A stretch of DNA of 64,000 nt from Streptomyces sp. GS7 (GTDB lineage: Bacteria > Actinomycetota > Actinomycetes > Streptomycetales > Streptomycetaceae). The position numbers and the translations under genes were made by a program. Below are positions 43,190 through 54,515 of this stretch, piece by piece; position 1 is the first letter of the stretch, and each line of letters opens with the position of its first letter. The notes under the pieces were generated by a model. That model was not told the origin of the DNA. It saw only the letters and a list, made by a program, of their open reading frames with translations, and searched no databases. The DNA lies in assembly GCF_009834125.1 (NCBI RefSeq), contig NZ_CP047146.1:186001-250000 (forward strand), read 5' to 3'.

Positions 43190-43348
43190 ATGGAGCGCAC
43201 CGTCGTACGTTGTGCCGAGGGGCATGTCTTCAGCACCGCTTCGTTCCCGATGCAGACCACCGACCGGCTCGGTCCGGGACGGCTGCTGCGCTGCCCGCGC
43301 TGTGCTCGGCTGCGGCACTCGGTGCCCGTGGAGCATGCCAAGCGGTAA
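43190..43348 (+). CDS. Very small zinc-ribbon protein
   Basis: A 52-aa protein: MERTVVRCAEGHVFSTASF, then GRLLRCPRCARLRHSVPVEH. One Cys plus His (RCAEGH) and a CxxC give a compact zinc site. ATG at 43190, with GGGAGAGG upstream. It sits just before dcd on the same strand. I know such short ribbon proteins in Streptomyces but no function. Confidence 0.75.
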   Translation: MERTVVRCAEGHVFSTASFPMQTTDRLGPGRLLRCPRCARLRHSVPVEHAKR

Positions 43349-43484
43349 GGCGGCGCGCGGCTCCGGCCGGCCGTTCGTGATGTTCGCTGAGGATGTCGAG
43401 GTGAGGTAGTCGTGGCCCGGTCCCCTGGTGGGGCCGGGCCCTCGTCGTGCGGTGCGGGGTGTGCGGGCGCGTATCCTCGTCTGC

Positions 43485-44060
43485 GTGCTTCTCTCAGACA
43501 AGGACATCCGGGCCGAGATCGACGCGGGTCGGGTGCGCATCGACCCCTATGACGAGTCGATGGTGCAGCCGTCCAGCATCGACGTGCGGCTCGATCGCTA
43601 TTTCCGGGTGTTCGAGAACCACCGCTACCCGCACATCGACCCGGCCGTCGAGCAGCCCGATCTGACCCGCGAGGTCATTCCGGAGGGGGACGAGGCGTTC
43701 ATCCTGCACCCCGGCGAGTTCGTGCTGGCCTCGACGTACGAGGTCATCTCGCTGCCCGACGATCTCGCGTCGCGGCTGGAGGGGAAGTCCAGCCTGGGGC
43801 GCCTGGGGCTGCTGACGCATTCCACCGCCGGGTTCATCGACCCGGGGTTCAGCGGGCACGTGACGCTGGAGCTGAGCAATGTCGCGACGCTGCCGATCAA
43901 GCTGTGGCCGGGAATGAAGATCGGGCAGCTGTGCATGTTCCGGCTGACGTCGCCGGCGGAGCACTCCTACGGCAGCGAGCGCTACGGCTCGCGGTATCAG
44001 GGGCAGCGCGGTCCGACGCCGTCCCGGTCGTTCAAGAACTTCCACCGTACGCAGGTGTGA
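43485..44060 (+). CDS. dcd: dCTP deaminase
   Basis: A 191-aa trimeric dUTPase-fold enzyme that deaminates dCTP to dUTP for dTMP synthesis (possibly bifunctional to dUMP in actinobacteria). Motifs: [60 protein letters not shown] (with catalytic Ser/Arg region), [20 protein letters not shown] and [19 protein letters not shown] at 43485. Followed 71 bases later by a phosphoribosyltransferase, fitting a nucleotide-salvage pair. Confidence 0.97.
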   Translation: MLLSDKDIRAEIDAGRVRIDPYDESMVQPSSIDVRLDRYFRVFENHRYPHIDPAVEQPDLTREVIPEGDEAFILHPGEFVLASTYEVISLPDDLASRLEGKSSLGRLGLLTHSTAGFIDPGFSGHVTLELSNVATLPIKLWPGMKIGQLCMFRLTSPAEHSYGSERYGSRYQGQRGPTPSRSFKNFHRTQV

Positions 44061-44131
44061 GGCGGGGCGCCGCGCCGGGCGTGCGCTTCGGAGACGAGCT
44101 TCGGGGACGAAGAGAAGGTCTGAGAGATTTC

Positions 44132-44629
44132 GTGGGTGACGTGCGGGAGAACCTGACGTACGAGCGGTTCGGCGGGGCGATCCGTGAGCTGGCGCAGACG
44201 ATCGCGGATGACGGGTACGAGCCCGACATCGTGCTGTCGATCGCCCGCGGCGGGGTGTTCGTGGCCGGCGGGCTGGCGTACGCGCTGGACTGCAAGAACA
44301 TCCACCTGGTGAACGTGGAGTTCTACACCGGCGTCGGGACCACCCTGGAGATGCCGGTCATGCTGGCGCCGGTGCCCAACGCGATCGACTTCTCGGAGAA
44401 GAAGGTGCTGATCGCGGATGACGTCGCCGACACCGGCAAGACGCTGAAGCTGGTGCACGACTTCTGCCAGGGGACCGTGGCGGAGGTGCGCAGCGCGGTG
44501 ATCTACGAGAAGTCGCAGTCGCTGGTGAAGTGCGAGTACGTGTGGAAGCGCACGGATGACTGGATCAACTTCCCGTGGAGCGTCGAAGCTCCCGTGGTCC
44601 GGCGGGACGGGCAGATCCTCGACGCGTGA
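44132..44629 (+). CDS. Phosphoribosyltransferase
   Basis: A 165-aa type I PRTase. The PRPP loop is VLIADDVADTGKTLKLVHDF; an early IVLSIARGGVFVAGGLAYAL supplies the PPi loop; the end RTDDWINFPWSVEAPVV resembles xanthine/hypoxanthine-type enzymes of actinobacteria. GTG at 44132. Together with dcd it points to nucleobase salvage; the exact base is not clear. Confidence 0.88.
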   Translation: MGDVRENLTYERFGGAIRELAQTIADDGYEPDIVLSIARGGVFVAGGLAYALDCKNIHLVNVEFYTGVGTTLEMPVMLAPVPNAIDFSEKKVLIADDVADTGKTLKLVHDFCQGTVAEVRSAVIYEKSQSLVKCEYVWKRTDDWINFPWSVEAPVVRRDGQILDA

Positions 44630-44798
44630 CGGGGCCGGCCACCCCGTAGTGCTCTCATGCCCGTAGGGCTCCCGTACCCGTGGTGTTCCCGTGGTGCGTG
44701 GGGTGGAGCGCGTTTCGGCCAGTTCTGTTCCGGGTGTTCCAACGGTTGCCGCCGCCGCGTAGAAACCGGCGGTAACAGCAGACCGGAGGGGAGGCCCG

Positions 44799-46367
44799 AT
44801 GGTGCACGGCAGACGCGGACACAGGTGGCGGAGCGGGCGGCGATTACGTGCCGCCGTGGCGGCCTCGGCGGTGGCGCTGACCGCCGCGTTCACGGTGACG
44901 GCGGGCGGTGCGAGCGCCGCGCAGGTGCCCTCCGCCGGGGCGCGCTCCGCGCGGCCGTTGTCCGTGCGGCCGCTCTCGCCGGAACTGGAGAGGATCCGGG
45001 CGCGGCAGGCGGCGGAACTGTACGGCGACTCCGCCGTGCGGCCGGTCGCGGAGCGGAAGACCTCGCTGATCTCGCTGGGGGACAGCGAGATTTCCGGGGA
45101 GGGCGTCGGGACGTACGAGCCGGGCACCGACGGGCCCACCAACTGGTGCCACCGGTCGCCGGATTCGGCGATCCACCGGACCGGGATCGCGGCCGACGTG
45201 ACCTACAACGTCGCCTGCTCCGGCGCGTACAGCGGCAATATCCGGATCGGCGGCAGCAAGCAGTATCCGGATGAGCTGGTGCAGAGCGACAGCCTGGCGA
45301 TCGCGGCCCGCAACACGCGGCTGAAGATGGTGCTGCTGGTGGCCGGGGCCAATGACGATCTCCAGTTCGGGCCGGTGATGACGGACTGCGTCGAGCACTG
45401 GTTCCTGCTCCAGGGCACCTGTGAGCCGAAGTACCAGCCGGGCTGGCAGGCGCGGGTCGACGGGCTGGTGCCCAAAATCGAGGCGACGGTGCGGGACCTG
45501 CGGACCGTGATGCGGGGCGCGGGGTACGCCGACGGCGACTACCGGCTCGTGGTGATGTCGTATCCGAGCCCGATCGGGCCGGATGTGGAGGACAACCCGA
45601 ATTACCCGGGCAAGCTGCCGGGCGGGTGCACCGGATACACGTCGGACGCGGCGTGGGGGCGGAACGCCGCGGTGCCGGCGTTCGAGCGCGGGATGCGGAA
45701 GATCGCGCAGGACACGGGGGCCAGCTATCTCGACGCCTCGCGGTTGTTCCACGGCCACGAGGTGTGCATGGCCGATACGTGGGCCCGCGGGCTGTACGTG
45801 AACATCACCAACCCCTTCCCGCCGGACGCGAATTCGGTCCGCCAGTCGTTCCACCCGAACGTGCGCGGGCACGGCGCCTTCGCGTCCTGCCTGACGCAGC
45901 TGTACGCGGCGCCGCAGCTGCGCGAGGCGGCCTGCGCGGACCCGGCGAACACCGGGCAGCCGAAGCTCTACCCGGGCGCCTGGGACGACGCCTTCCGGCC
46001 GCTGAAGAACGCCGGGACAGGCAGCTGCCTGGACGCCGACGGCGGCGCCAGCCGCAACGGGACCGCGGTCGGCGGCTGGGACTGCAACGGGCAGCGCAAT
46101 CAGGGCTGGTGGTACGACCCGGAGCAGAAGTCGGTCCATGTGGAGCTGACCCACGCCCGGTGCCTGGACGTGCCGGGCGGGCGCTACGAGGTGGGCGCCG
46201 CGCTGGTGCTCTGGAACTGCTCGGGGGTGGGAAACCAGCAGTTCGTCCGGGACGGCGGGACCCTCCGGCCGGCCGCCGCGCCGTCGCTGTGCCTGACGCT
46301 GGGCGCCGCGAAGGACCCGCTCCGGCTGCAGCGGTGCGACGGGACGGCGGGTCAGCGGTTCGCGTGA
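44799..46367 (+). CDS. Secreted SGNH hydrolase with ricin-type lectin domain
   Basis: A 522-aa exported protein. Signal peptide: Arg-rich start then AAVAASAVALTAAFTVTAGG, cut near ASAAQ. The SGNH (GDSL-type) domain has block I TSLISLGDSEISGEG, an Asn block VAGANDDLQF, and the final D/H block SFHPNVRGHGAFASC. A ricin B-type trefoil covers the last 125 residues (GTGSCLDADGGASRNGTAVG, QGWWYDPEQ, ARCLDVPGGRYEVGAALVLW, GVGNQQFV). It likely de-esterifies lipids or polysaccharides and binds sugar. Several Cys suggest disulfides. ATG at 44799. Confidence 0.9.
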   Translation: MVHGRRGHRWRSGRRLRAAVAASAVALTAAFTVTAGGASAAQVPSAGARSARPLSVRPLSPELERIRARQAAELYGDSAVRPVAERKTSLISLGDSEISGEGVGTYEPGTDGPTNWCHRSPDSAIHRTGIAADVTYNVACSGAYSGNIRIGGSKQYPDELVQSDSLAIAARNTRLKMVLLVAGANDDLQFGPVMTDCVEHWFLLQGTCEPKYQPGWQARVDGLVPKIEATVRDLRTVMRGAGYADGDYRLVVMSYPSPIGPDVEDNPNYPGKLPGGCTGYTSDAAWGRNAAVPAFERGMRKIAQDTGASYLDASRLFHGHEVCMADTWARGLYVNITNPFPPDANSVRQSFHPNVRGHGAFASCLTQLYAAPQLREAACADPANTGQPKLYPGAWDDAFRPLKNAGTGSCLDADGGASRNGTAVGGWDCNGQRNQGWWYDPEQKSVHVELTHARCLDVPGGRYEVGAALVLWNCSGVGNQQFVRDGGTLRPAAAPSLCLTLGAAKDPLRLQRCDGTAGQRFA

Positions 46368-46430
46368 CGTCGGCGGGTCAGCGGTGCGCGTGACCGTGAC
46401 GTGGCCGGCGGCCCGTCCCGCACAGCGGAA

Positions 46431-46469
46431 GGGGCCCGCCCTGGGAAACAATCTCCCGGGGCGGGCCCC
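46431..46469. terminator. Bidirectional terminator
   Basis: GC-rich stem with 11-bp arms (46431-46441 and 46459-46469) and extra inner pairing, followed on the plus side by CTTTTCC. It lies between the convergent SGNH and Yip1 genes. Confidence 0.8.
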
Positions 46470-46502
46470 CTTTTCCGTCGGCCGGAGCGGGGCGCCGGCC
46501 GG

Positions 46503-47453
46503 CTACAGCGTGCCGAGCTTCACCAGGGCCAGCAGGGCGACCAGCTGGATCGCGGACGCGCCCAGGGCCTTGGGCCACGGCAGGTCGTGCGACTTGCCGA
46601 CCATGGAGGCCAGCAGATAGCCGGTGGCGAGCCAGGTGGCCCAGCCCAGGACCTGCACCAGCGGGCTGTCGCCGCCCAGGAACATCGCGAACAGCAGCCG
46701 GGGCGCGTCCGGGATCGTCATGACCAGCATGGACAGGCCGACGGTGGGCTGCCAGGCGCCGTCGCCGCCCAGCTGGCGGGCCATGGTGTGGGTGACCGCG
46801 CCCAGGATCAGACCGCCGATGACGAACATCACGGCGGTGATCAGCACCCAGGGGACGCTGTTGCCGAGCGTGGCGTTCAGCACATCCGCGCGCGCCTTCT
46901 CGAAGCCGAAGACCGCCAGCAGGCCGTAGACGAAGCTGACGATCAGCGCCGGGCCCCAGAGCGTGTGGTCCCGCATCTGCCAGAACGTCGGGGTGGGGCG
47001 CAGCACCACACCGGACAGCAGCTGCTTCCAGTGCAGCCGGGGGCCGGCCGGCGGCGCCGTCGTCTGGCCGGCGCGGTAGGTGCCGCCGGCCGCGTACTCG
47101 CCGTCGGCGGGGCCGTACCCGTCCCCGTACGCGTCGGGGGCCTCGCCCACTCTGAACTCCCGGGTGCGGCTCGGGGAGTTGTCGTCGGAGTACGGCGCGT
47201 AGGACGGGCCCGCGTCCTGATAGCCGCCGTTGTCGAGGTACTCGGGCTGCCCCTGCGGGCGCGGGCCGCCCGGGGGAGCGCCGTACGGCCGCGGCGGCGC
47301 CTGCGGGGGCACCCACTGGCCGTGCGGAGGCGGGGGCTGCTGCCCGTACGGCCCTTGCTGCCCGTACGGTGCGTGCGGCCCCTGGTGCCCCTGCTGCTGT
47401 CCGTTCTGCGCGGGGCGGGCATCCCGTCCGCGACCCATCCTGAATCCAGCCAC
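46503..47453 (-). CDS. Yip1-domain membrane protein
   Basis: A 316-aa protein. Residues 1-150 are disordered and rich in Gln, Gly, Pro and Tyr (repeats of YGQQGPYGQQ kind). The last 170 residues hold five membrane helices typical of the Yip1/YIF family: LIVSFVYGLLAVFGFEKARA, VLITAVMFVIGGLILGAVTH, GLSMLVMTIPDAPRLLFAMF, GWATWLATGYLLASMVGKSH and IQLVALLALVKLGTL. GTG at 47453 fits a start ahead of AGFRMGRGRDARP; later ATG possible. Role unknown. Confidence 0.82.
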   Translation of the reverse strand: MAGFRMGRGRDARPAQNGQQQGHQGPHAPYGQQGPYGQQPPPPHGQWVPPQAPPRPYGAPPGGPRPQGQPEYLDNGGYQDAGPSYAPYSDDNSPSRTREFRVGEAPDAYGDGYGPADGEYAAGGTYRAGQTTAPPAGPRLHWKQLLSGVVLRPTPTFWQMRDHTLWGPALIVSFVYGLLAVFGFEKARADVLNATLGNSVPWVLITAVMFVIGGLILGAVTHTMARQLGGDGAWQPTVGLSMLVMTIPDAPRLLFAMFLGGDSPLVQVLGWATWLATGYLLASMVGKSHDLPWPKALGASAIQLVALLALVKLGTL

Positions 47454-47566
47454 GCCTTCGAAAGTACCTGGTCCGCGCGGGCTCGGAGGCCGGACCGGGA
47501 GACCCGCCCGGGGTTTGCTGCCGACCTGTGACATCCCCTAGGGGACGTCCCGGGGGGATCCCTAGG

Positions 47567-48633
47567 TGTTCTGTCCGGGGAGGTTGTGGACGGTGAGGCA
47601 GGTCTCGGCTGAGGGATCTTGAACAGGTGAGGGCCTTCCGGGTTCGGTGTGGATTGCGACGTCTACACCGACCGAAAGGCCCTCGTGCCCCACCGTAATG
47701 CACCCCTGACCGAGACTGGACGGCTGCGTCTGGCCCGCTGCGTCGTCGACGAGGGCTGGACCCTGCGGCGGGCCGCCGAACGCTTCCAGGTCTCGCCCAC
47801 CACCGCCCAACGCTGGGCCGACCGCTACCGGCTGCTGGGTGAGGCGGGGATGGCAGACCGTTCAAGCCGCCCACACCACAGCCCGCGCCGCACCCCGACA
47901 CGCACGGAACGGCGCATCATCAAGGTCCGCCTCCTGCGCCGGTGGGGCCCGGCCCGCATCGCCCACCTGCTGCGACTGGTCCCCTCGACCGTGCACCGCG
48001 TGCTGACCCGGTTCGGCCTGGCCCGCCTGACCCACCTGGACCGGGCCACAGGCCGGCCGATACGCCGCTACGAACGCGACCGCCCCGGCGAGTTGGTCCA
48101 CGTGGACATCAAGAAGCTCGGCAACATCCCCGACGGCGGCGGCCACAGGACACTCGGCCGGCAAGCAGGCCGCAAGACCCGCTCGGGAGTCGGCTACAGC
48201 TACATCCACACCGCCGTCGACGACCACTCCCGCCTGGCCTACAGCGAGATCCACACCGACGAGAAAAAGGAGACCGCCACCGCCTTCTGGACCCGGGCCC
48301 AAACGTTCTTCACCACCTGCGGCATCACCGTCGAACGCGTCCTGACCGACAACGGCGCCTGCTACAAGTCCCACACCTGGCGCGATGCCCTCGCAGCAGC
48401 CGGGATCACCCACAAGCGAACCCGGCCCTACCGACCACAGACCAACGGCAAAGTCGAACGCTTCAACCGCACCCTGCTTGACGAATGGGCCTACGCGAAG
48501 CCCTACCGCTCAGAGACCGAACGCCGCGAAGCGTTCCCCCAATGGCTCCACACCTACAATCACCACCGCGGACACACCGCGCTCAAGGGCAAACCACCCG
48601 CCAGCCGCGTCCCCAACCTCACAGGGCAATACA
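47567..48633 (+). mobile_element. IS481-family insertion sequence, apparently intact
   Basis: The element runs from TGTTCTGTCCGG to CAATACA. Ends form imperfect ~25-bp inverted repeats (left TGTTCTGTCCGGGGAGGTTG; right complement TGTATTGCCCTGTGAGGTTG). It is flanked by a 6-bp duplication CCTAGG (47561-47566 and 48634-48639). IS481 is known to choose NCTAGN targets. One transposase gene fills it. Confidence 0.92.
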
Positions 48634-48638
48634 CCTAG
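47649..48638 (+). CDS. IS481-family transposase
   Basis: A 329-aa DDE transposase. N-terminal HTH (LTETGRLRLARCVVDEGWTL, RRAAERFQVSPTTAQRWADR), then the rve core with Asp in GELVHVDIKKLG, Asp in RVLTDNGACYKS and Glu in TNGKVERFNRTLLDEW. No frameshift. GTG at 47649; an internal GTG at 47684 (VPHRNAPLTETG) is equally possible. The stop codon TAG lies in the duplicated CTAG target, outside the IS proper. Confidence 0.93.
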   Translation: MDCDVYTDRKALVPHRNAPLTETGRLRLARCVVDEGWTLRRAAERFQVSPTTAQRWADRYRLLGEAGMADRSSRPHHSPRRTPTRTERRIIKVRLLRRWGPARIAHLLRLVPSTVHRVLTRFGLARLTHLDRATGRPIRRYERDRPGELVHVDIKKLGNIPDGGGHRTLGRQAGRKTRSGVGYSYIHTAVDDHSRLAYSEIHTDEKKETATAFWTRAQTFFTTCGITVERVLTDNGACYKSHTWRDALAAAGITHKRTRPYRPQTNGKVERFNRTLLDEWAYAKPYRSETERREAFPQWLHTYNHHRGHTALKGKPPASRVPNLTGQYT

Positions 48639-49153
48639 GGCCTGTCCGCCGGGTCGGGGCCGGAAGGTGCCGGGGTCCAGCGCAGGGTCAGCTCCGGGAG
48701 GTTCTCCATGTTGCCGCTGCCGTCGCCGGTGGCCACGACGGTGAAGCCGTGGTGGGCGTAGAACGCCCGGGCGCCGGTGTTCTGCTGGAAGACGTGCAGC
48801 GACAAGCCGCCGGGGCTGTGCCGCCGCGCCTCGGCGAGCAGCCGGCTGCCGATGCCGGCGTGGCGGACGTCCGGGCGGAGGTAGAGCTGGTCGAGGAGGT
48901 CGCCGTCGACGGCGGCGTAGCCGAGGATCTCCGGGCCGCGGGCCGCGACCACGGTGTGGCAGCGGGGCAGCACGCTCTCCCGGATCCAGTGGGTGACCTC
49001 GCCGTGGCTGCGCCGCTGGGGCGGCAGGTACGGCATGGCGACGCGCCGCGATTCCCGGTGGACGGCGGCGATGCCGGCGGCGTCGGCGGGCTCGGCGGCG
49101 CGGATCTCGACGGGTGACGGGGCGGGCGCGGTGCCGCGGGTCTCCTGTGCCAT
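48635..49153 (-). CDS. GNAT acetyltransferase
   Basis: A 172-aa GNAT: EIRAAEPADAAGIAAVHRES, VVAARGPEILGYAAVDGDLL, DQLYLRPDVRHAGIGSRLLA (acetyl-CoA loop R-x-x-G-I-G), and LHVFQQNTGARAFYAHHGFT. ATG at 49153. Its stop (minus-strand TAG at 48635-48637) lies in the IS481 target duplication. Since the target CTAG is palindromic the stop was probably there before insertion, and the protein is intact. Substrate unknown. Confidence 0.9.
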   Translation of the reverse strand: MAQETRGTAPAPSPVEIRAAEPADAAGIAAVHRESRRVAMPYLPPQRRSHGEVTHWIRESVLPRCHTVVAARGPEILGYAAVDGDLLDQLYLRPDVRHAGIGSRLLAEARRHSPGGLSLHVFQQNTGARAFYAHHGFTVVATGDGSGNMENLPELTLRWTPAPSGPDPADRP

Positions 49154-49314
49154 GCGGCCATCGTCGGCGGCGGCGGGGGGAGCGGGCAACCGATTACCGG
49201 ACGCCGGACATCGGACACCGGTGACGGGACACCGGCCGGGCGCACCGGGCCCCGAACGCCGGTGGCCGGTCCCGCGGGGTGCGGGGCCGGCCACCGTGCG
49301 CTGCGTCCGAGGTG

Positions 49315-51585
49315 CTACTTCACCGGCTCGGGCTCCGGCGCGTCCGCCGACTCGGCGTCGTCCGACGGCGGGTCGATCGGGGTCCTGACGGAGTCCAGCA
49401 GCAGCTGGGCCACGTCGACGACCTGGATGGACTCCTTCGCCTTCCCGTCGTTCTTCTTGCCGTTGACCGAGTCGGTCAGCATGACCAGGCAGAACGGGCA
49501 GGCGGTGGAGACGATGTCGGGGTTGAGGGAGAGGGCCTCGTCGACGCGCTCGTTGTTGATGCGCTTGCCGATCCGCTCCTCCATCCACATCCGGGCGCCG
49601 CCGGCGCCGCAGCAGAAGCCGCGCTCCTTGTGGCGGTGCATCTCCTCGTTGCGCAGGCCCGGCACCTTGGCGATGATCTCGCGCGGCGGCGTGTAGACCT
49701 TGTTGTGACGGCCCAGGTAGCACGGGTCGTGGTACGTGATCAGGCCCTCGACCGGCGTGACGGGGATCAGCTTGCCCTCGTCGATCAGGTGCTGGAGCAG
49801 CTGGGTGTGGTGGATGACCTCGAACTCGCCGCCCAGCTGCGGGTATTCGTTGGCGATGGTGTTGAAGCAGTGCGGGCAGGTCGCCACGATCTTCTTCGAC
49901 GCCTTGGGCTTCTTCGTCGACTCGTCCTCGCTGTCCTCGCCGAAGGCCATGTTCAGCGCCTCGACGTTCTGCTGGCCCAGCTGCTGGAAGAGGAACTCGT
50001 TGCCCAGGCGGCGGGCGGAGTCACCGGTGCACGCCTCGTCGCCGCCCATGATCGCGAACTTCACGCCCGCGATGTGCAGCAGCTCGGCGAACGCCTTGGT
50101 GGTCTTCTTGGCGCGGTCCTCCAGGGCGCCGGCGCAGCCGACCCAGTAGAGGTAGTCGACCTCGGTGAGGTCCTCGACGTCCTTGCCGACGACCGGGACC
50201 TCGAAGTCGACCTCCTTGGTCCACGCGAGGCGCTGCTTCTTGGCCAGGCCCCAGGGGTTGCCCTTCTTCTCCAGGTTCTTGAGCATCGTGCCCGCCTCGG
50301 ACGGGAACGAGGACTCGATCATGACCTGGTAGCGGCGCATGTCGACGATGTGGTCGACGTGCTCGATGTCGACCGGGCACTGCTCGACGCAGGCGCCGCA
50401 GGTGGTGCAGGACCACAGCACGTCGGGGTCGATGACGCCGTTCTCGGCGAGGGTGCCGATCAGCGGGCGCTCGGCCTCCGCGAGGGCGGCGGCCGGCACG
50501 TCCTTGAGCTGCTCCTCGGTCCCCTTCTCGTTGCCCTCGGCGTCCTTGCCGCCGCCGGCGAGCAGGTACGGCGCCTTGGCGTGCGCGTGGTCGCGCAGCG
50601 ACATGATCAGCAGCTTCGGGGAGAGCGGCTTGCCGGTGTTCCAGGCGGGGCACTGCGACTGGCACCGGCCGCACTCGGTGCAGGTGGCGAAGTCCAGCAG
50701 GCCCTTCCAGGAGAAGTGCTCGATCTGGGAGACGCCGAACTGGTCGTCCTCGCCCGGGTCCTCGAAGTCGATCGGCTTGCCGCCCGACGTCATCGGCTGG
50801 AGCGCGCCGAGCGCCGTCCCGCCGTCCGCCTCGCGCTTGAACCAGATGTTGGGGAAGGCCAGGAAGCGGTGCCAGGCCACGCCCATGTCGGTCTTGAGGG
50901 CGACCGTGATCATCCAGATGAAGGACGTCGCGATCTTGATGCCGGCGAAGAGGTACGTCAGGTTCTGCAGCGTGCCGACGCTCAGCCCCTTCAGCGCCGC
51001 GACCACCGGGTACGTGACGAAGTACGCCGCCTCGTAGTGGTCGACGCCGTGCTGGGCGCCCTCCAGGGCGTGCAGCATCACGATGCAGACGCCGACGATG
51101 AGGATGACGCCCTCGACGAAGTACGCCTGGCCGGTGTTGGAGCCCGCGAAGCGGGACTTGCGGCCCGCCCCGCCCGGCCTGCTCAGCTGCCGGATGACGA
51201 TCAGGACGATGATGCCCACGGTCGTCAGCGTGCCCATGCCCTCGACCCACAGCTCCCAGGGCAGCCAGTTGCCGAGGAACGGCAGCAGCCAGTCGGCCTT
51301 GAAGAGCTGGCCGATGGCGTTGACGATCGTCAGCAGCAGGGTGAGGAAGCCGACCGCCACGAACCAGTGCGCCACACCGACGACGCCCCAGCGGTTCATC
51401 CGGGTGTGGCCGACGAACTCCTTGGCGACCGTGACCGTGCGCTGCACGGGCTCGTCGGTGCGGGTACCGGCGGGGACGGACTGGCCGAGCCGCAGCTGGC
51501 GGTAGATCTGCAGGATGGCACGGCCGAACAGCGCTACGCCGACCGCGATTAGGACCAGCGACACGATGATCGCGGCGAGTTGCAT
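49315..51585 (-). CDS. Membrane-anchored Fe-S oxidoreductase (HdrD/GlpC-like)
   Basis: A 756-aa protein. Five or so membrane helices lie in the first 270 residues (AAIIVSLVLIAVGVALFGRA, VAVGFLTLLLTIVNAIGQLF, TVGIIVLIVIRQL). Then two 4Fe-4S ferredoxin motifs: CTECGRCQSQCPAW and CTTCGACVEQCPVDIEH. Then two CCG domains: CAGALEDRAKK/ CPHCFNTIANEYPQ and DPCYLGRHNK/ GFCCGAGGARMWMEE. This order matches the large actinobacterial (Fe-S)-binding proteins related to heterodisulfide reductase subunits, feeding electrons to or from the membrane. The tail is acidic. ATG at 51585; gene stands alone, divergent from dnaK. Confidence 0.92.
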   Translation of the reverse strand: MQLAAIIVSLVLIAVGVALFGRAILQIYRQLRLGQSVPAGTRTDEPVQRTVTVAKEFVGHTRMNRWGVVGVAHWFVAVGFLTLLLTIVNAIGQLFKADWLLPFLGNWLPWELWVEGMGTLTTVGIIVLIVIRQLSRPGGAGRKSRFAGSNTGQAYFVEGVILIVGVCIVMLHALEGAQHGVDHYEAAYFVTYPVVAALKGLSVGTLQNLTYLFAGIKIATSFIWMITVALKTDMGVAWHRFLAFPNIWFKREADGGTALGALQPMTSGGKPIDFEDPGEDDQFGVSQIEHFSWKGLLDFATCTECGRCQSQCPAWNTGKPLSPKLLIMSLRDHAHAKAPYLLAGGGKDAEGNEKGTEEQLKDVPAAALAEAERPLIGTLAENGVIDPDVLWSCTTCGACVEQCPVDIEHVDHIVDMRRYQVMIESSFPSEAGTMLKNLEKKGNPWGLAKKQRLAWTKEVDFEVPVVGKDVEDLTEVDYLYWVGCAGALEDRAKKTTKAFAELLHIAGVKFAIMGGDEACTGDSARRLGNEFLFQQLGQQNVEALNMAFGEDSEDESTKKPKASKKIVATCPHCFNTIANEYPQLGGEFEVIHHTQLLQHLIDEGKLIPVTPVEGLITYHDPCYLGRHNKVYTPPREIIAKVPGLRNEEMHRHKERGFCCGAGGARMWMEERIGKRINNERVDEALSLNPDIVSTACPFCLVMLTDSVNGKKNDGKAKESIQVVDVAQLLLDSVRTPIDPPSDDAESADAPEPEPVK

Positions 51586-51834
51586 TGGGGGCTCCTCGAA
51601 CCTGCGAGAGCGGGCGAAATCAGAAGGATCTGCGGGATCTGAGGGATCTGCGCGACCAGATCAGCCGGATCCGAGCGGAACTACTAAGCAGTAACTTTTT
51701 GGGTCTGCGGCTGAGGTTACCCAGTATTCCGGGCCTCATGAAGCCGCGCGGCCGGTGATCTGTGTCGCGCGGGCAACCCTCCGCCGGGGGTCCGCGTCTT
51801 GAGTGGCGGCCTGGTGAGGATAAGGGCCACATAA

Positions 51835-54470
<2,636 letters not shown>

Positions 54471-54515
54471 CGTAAGGGCGGCAGAGAGATCCGCGCGGAA
54501 GGAGGGACGTCGGGG

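Noticed and set aside
48635..48637. GNAT gene possibly truncated by the IS481 insertion
   Set aside because: The target CTAG is palindromic and provides the same stop before and after insertion; the protein has full family length.
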